This document shows positions 6,446-8,399 of a stretch of 8,399 nucleotides of DNA, in pieces. Location: the NCBI GenBank assembly GCA_023253615.1, contig JALRFZ010000686.1:1-8399 (forward strand), in the 5' to 3' direction. The notes below the pieces were generated by a model, which was not told where the DNA came from, searched no databases, and was given only the letters and a program-made list of their open reading frames with translations. The stretch is from Verrucomicrobiales bacterium. GTDB lineage: Bacteria; Verrucomicrobiota; Verrucomicrobiia; Verrucomicrobiales; DEV007. The position numbers were made by a program, and so were the translations under genes. Numbering within the stretch: position 1 is the first letter of the stretch; the number at the start of each line of letters is the position of its first letter.

Positions 6446-6793
6446 ATGAAAGTCGAAAAAGTAAAATACGTCCTCTGGGCGGTGGACATGGACCGGGCGA
6501 TCCGGTTCTACACGCAGCTCTTCGGAGGCACACTCTCGTTTCAAACCGAGGTCTGGAGCGAGGTGGTCGTCGCCGGAGCCACGATCGGCCTCCACGCCGA
6601 TGGCGAGGGCAAACGCACCTGGACCGGTCTCAGCTTCCAACTCGACGATCTCCGCGAGGGCGTGGCGCGCCTCTTGGAATGCGGTGGCGAATTGGCCCGT
6701 CCTCTCGACGAATCCGGCGCGGAAGAGCTCCACCTCGCCATGTGCGTCGATCCCGAGGGGAATGAATTCATGATGACGCAGCGAAGGGGTTAA
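6446..6793 (+). CDS. VOC-superfamily (glyoxalase/bleomycin-resistance fold) protein
   Basis: This 115-residue protein has the length of one VOC domain, two beta-alpha-beta-beta-beta modules. Module 1 begins VKYVLWAVDMDRAIRFYTQLFGG, the usual signature of a strand followed by the RAxxFY helix. Module 2 has a FQLDDLREGVARLLECGG segment and ends with the characteristic DPEGNEFMM. The usual first metal ligand, a His or Glu on strand 1, is not evident: that strand reads YVLWAV. H50, H96 and E107 are candidate ligands. Dioxygenase, glyoxalase or simple ligand-binding roles are all possible, and the sequence does not choose among them. I chose the ATG at 6446 because the domain begins directly after it; the frame is open further upstream, inside the previous gene. 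The 8-base spacing suggests one operon. Confidence 0.87.
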   Translation: MKVEKVKYVLWAVDMDRAIRFYTQLFGGTLSFQTEVWSEVVVAGATIGLHADGEGKRTWTGLSFQLDDLREGVARLLECGGELARPLDESGAEELHLAMCVDPEGNEFMMTQRRG

Positions 6794-6803
6794 ATGCCTC
6801 CTT

Positions 6804-6830
6804 ATCAGCTTTTTAAAAACTGATGGTTTT
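6804..6830 (+). terminator. Weak AT-rich stem-loop after the VOC gene
   Basis: ATCAG (6804-6808) and CTGAT (6820-6824) pair, with an inner TTT/AAA extension, and GGTTTT follows. The stem is low in GC and so would be a weak intrinsic terminator. The whole 6794-6866 gap is strikingly AT-rich against its neighbours and probably also carries the promoter of the next gene. A TTGCAA (6833-6838) and TAAACT (6855-6860) pair with a 16-base spacer is visible, but it lies too close to the ATG to be convincing. Confidence 0.3.
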
Positions 6831-6866
6831 GTTTGCAAATTATATGGAAAATGTTAAACTTGTAAA

Positions 6867-7478
6867 ATGAGGTCGCGCGTCACGCTTGAATCCCCTCGAT
6901 CATGGCGACTGCTCCTCTGGGTGGTCTTCGTGTCGATGGCGTTTCCTTTCGTTCTTCGCGCCCAGATCACGCCAGAGAGCATCGCCGCCAGCATCGCCTA
7001 TGACAGCGGCCAGCCGGCGGAGAACTACCGTGAATACAGCGTCAAGCTCGCCACGCTATTGGGCACCTGTAGTCCTGCCGCCCTGGTGCGCATTCTCGGA
7101 GAAAACTCGGTCGAGATCCCCGATGGACAGACTTTGAACGAGGCGCTCAATCTGCAACCGATCAATTTCGAATACGGCTCCGCGACTCTCTCGCCCGGAT
7201 CCTATGCCGAACTCGGAAAAGTGGCGAATTTCCTACGGGCGAATCCCGAGGCGAAGATCCTCATTGAAGGCCATGTCTCCGAGCAATACGCGGGTGCCCA
7301 GAATCTCTCGGAAGCGAGGGCTACTTCGGCGAAGTTGTTCCTCGCCCAGAAAGGCATCGATCCCTCCCGGGTCGAGACGAAGGGCTTCGGCTACAGCCAG
7401 CCTCTGGAGGGCGGTTCGCCCGAGCAGAACCGGCGCATCGAGATCCGGGTGCTGGATGAGGGAACGGGTGAAGCGTGA
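6867..7478 (+). CDS. Secreted OmpA-C-like (peptidoglycan-associating type) protein
   Basis: This 203-residue protein has an N-terminal signal sequence or membrane anchor (about 13-32, LLLWVVFVSMAFPFVL, then RAQ). A short helical region follows, and then a C-terminal OmpA-like domain from about residue 96 to the end. The domain shows the opening strand INFEYGSATLSPGSYAEL, the ILIEGHVSEQ strand, NLSEARATSAKLFL, GIDPSRVETKGFGYSQPL and NRRIEIRVL. Such domains bind peptidoglycan diaminopimelate in the periplasm. The Arg of the LSxxR helix is kept (R151), but the Asp of the normal GHTD motif is replaced: it reads GHVS with Ser138, and the loop after it is about two residues short. Binding may therefore be altered. 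There is no lipobox Cys. The stop codon lies in a hairpin shared with the convergent gene. Confidence 0.87.
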   Translation: MRSRVTLESPRSWRLLLWVVFVSMAFPFVLRAQITPESIAASIAYDSGQPAENYREYSVKLATLLGTCSPAALVRILGENSVEIPDGQTLNEALNLQPINFEYGSATLSPGSYAELGKVANFLRANPEAKILIEGHVSEQYAGAQNLSEARATSAKLFLAQKGIDPSRVETKGFGYSQPLEGGSPEQNRRIEIRVLDEGTGEA

Positions 7479-7495
7479 GCGATCCTTCGCTCACG
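7474..7495. terminator. Perfect hairpin between convergent genes, containing both stop codons
   Basis: CGTGAGCGA (7474-7482) and TCGCTCACG (7487-7495) are exact inverse copies around a TCCT loop, giving a nine-pair GC-rich stem. The plus-strand TGA (7476-7478) and the minus-strand TGA (7491-7493) sit at mirror positions in the two arms. A second short stem, GAAGC (7470-7474) with GCTTC (7499-7503), could extend it on one side. There is no T-tract on either strand, so it may stop transcription only partly or protect both mRNA ends. Confidence 0.55.
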
Positions 7496-8399
7496 GCTGC
7501 TTCAACCACGCGATCAAATCCGCCATTTCCTCGACCGTCATGGCTCCCTCGAGCCCGTCGGGCATGAGGGAGACGCCGGTGGCCTGGAGGGTCGCGATCT
7601 GGTCGCGGGTGAGGGCGCGGGTCGTGCCATCGGGCAACTTGAAAGTCAGGCTCGCCCCGCTCTCGGAGGCGAGGAGGCCGAAGAGCTGGCTGCCGTCCTT
7701 CAGCGTCGCGGTGTAGGCGTGGAAGCCGGGCTGGATGTCGAGATTCGGGTCGAGGATGTTTGTCAGGATCTTCTCCGGCTCGTGGGCGGCGACGGTCTCG
7801 AGCCGGGGGCCGATCGCGAGGCCTTCCTTGCCGCGCTGGTGGCAGGAGGCGCAGGCTTTCTGGTAAACGAGGTGGCCTTTCGCGGGATCGCCCTGCCGTG
7901 CGAGGGCGGGACGGTAGCGGGCCACGACCTCGGCGCGGGCGGGCGAGGTGGCGGTGTCGAAACGCTTCGCGGCGGCGGCTTTGAGGTCTTTGTCAGGATG
8001 ATTGAGCAGGCGCATGCGGCGGGCCGCGTCGAAGTCGGCGGGCTTGAGTGGACCGGACTCCATCGCGGCGAGGAGGTCGCGGGTCCAGGCGGGGCGGTTG
8101 AGGAGGGTGTCGAGCGCGGTGCCACGCTGGGCGGGCGATAGGCGCGGCCAGAGGGCGAGGAGCTTTGGCGGAAGTTTCGCGTCGCCACTGGCCGCGAGGG
8201 TCTCGAGAATCGCGGGCCAGCCGGCGTCGTCGAGTCGGTTGGACAGGAGATCGGCGAGACGGGACAGGGTCGGATCGCGCATCGTACCCTGTTGGATCAG
8301 GAGCGAGGCGGCGGCGAGGCGGTCGGAGAGAGGCGCAGAGTCGTTGCCGAGGGTGGCCTCGGCCTCTGAGACGAGGTGGCCGGCTTGCGCGAGGAGTTT
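7491..8399 (-). CDS. PVC-type heme-binding (CxxCH) protein, C-terminal part; 5' end beyond the right edge
   Basis: The frame is open from the right edge to the TGA at 7491-7493, so only the last 302 residues are visible. The internal ATG at 8282 is not the real start: 39 uninterrupted codons precede it. The upstream half is helical and Ala/Leu-rich, like HEAT-type repeats (FDAARRMRLLNHPDKDLKAAAAKRF). A cytochrome c motif CASCH follows (codons 7839-7853), then NILDPNLDIQPGFHAY, a beta-rich KDGSQLFGLLASE region, and LMPDGLEG near the end, whose Met is the likely distal heme ligand. This arrangement is that of the Pirellula/Verrucomicrobium-type heme-binding domain at the end of large secreted proteins that often carry a dehydrogenase-like or propeller N-terminus. 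It would act in the periplasm in electron transfer, probably linked to sugar or polysaccharide oxidation. The substrate cannot be told from this part. Confidence 0.9.
   Translation of the reverse strand, partial: KLLAQAGHLVSEAEATLGNDSAPLSDRLAAASLLIQQGTMRDPTLSRLADLLSNRLDDAGWPAILETLAASGDAKLPPKLLALWPRLSPAQRGTALDTLLNRPAWTRDLLAAMESGPLKPADFDAARRMRLLNHPDKDLKAAAAKRFDTATSPARAEVVARYRPALARQGDPAKGHLVYQKACASCHQRGKEGLAIGPRLETVAAHEPEKILTNILDPNLDIQPGFHAYTATLKDGSQLFGLLASESGASLTFKLPDGTTRALTRDQIATLQATGVSLMPDGLEGAMTVEEMADLIAWLKQP

Overview
The window looks like a high-GC chromosome segment from a Verrucomicrobiota bacterium or a close PVC relative. The best lineage marker is the gene at the right edge, which has the CxxCH heme domain typical of the large Planctomycetes/Verrucomicrobia cytochrome-like proteins. 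The signal peptides, a TonB-dependent receptor and an OmpA-like protein show a Gram-negative envelope. No mobile element, CRISPR array, rRNA or replication origin was seen.

Layout, left to right. (1) Positions 1-1828, minus strand: a hybrid sensor histidine kinase that runs off the left edge. One in-frame TAA at 956-958 cuts it exactly between the HAMP region and the phosphoacceptor helix. (2) 1965-2039, plus strand: a complete tRNA-Val(CAC) with a good promoter upstream, then a 198-base intergenic stretch with TTCCGG inverted repeats. (3) 5867 down to 2238, minus strand: a compact four-gene unit made of a small one-TM anti-sigma-like protein (CnrY-like), a periplasmic metal sensor (CnrX-like), an ECF sigma factor (CnrH-like) and a TonB-dependent receptor. 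The first three overlap (GTGA, then 17 bases); the receptor starts 51 bases after the sigma gene. (4) 6036-6793, plus strand and divergent: a small secreted protein of unknown function and a VOC (glyoxalase-fold) protein, 8 bases apart. (5) 6867-7478, plus strand: a secreted OmpA-C-like protein. (6) 8399 down to 7491, minus strand: the C-terminal part of a PVC-type heme-binding protein, convergent with (5). A perfect hairpin between them contains both stop codons.

The most interesting element is (3). The order Y-X-H is that of the nickel/cobalt-responsive cnrYXH cassette of Cupriavidus. All five residues that I recall as the CnrX Ni/Co ligands are present here at exactly the same spacing. Instead of the CBA efflux pump, the next gene in line is a TonB-dependent receptor with a His-rich plug motif. 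The likely model is: metal in the periplasm binds the X-like sensor, the Y-like protein releases the sigma factor, and sigma-driven transcription changes an outer-membrane transporter. The cassette resemblance is read from the sequence. The metal identity, the transport direction and the regulation of the receptor are inferences.
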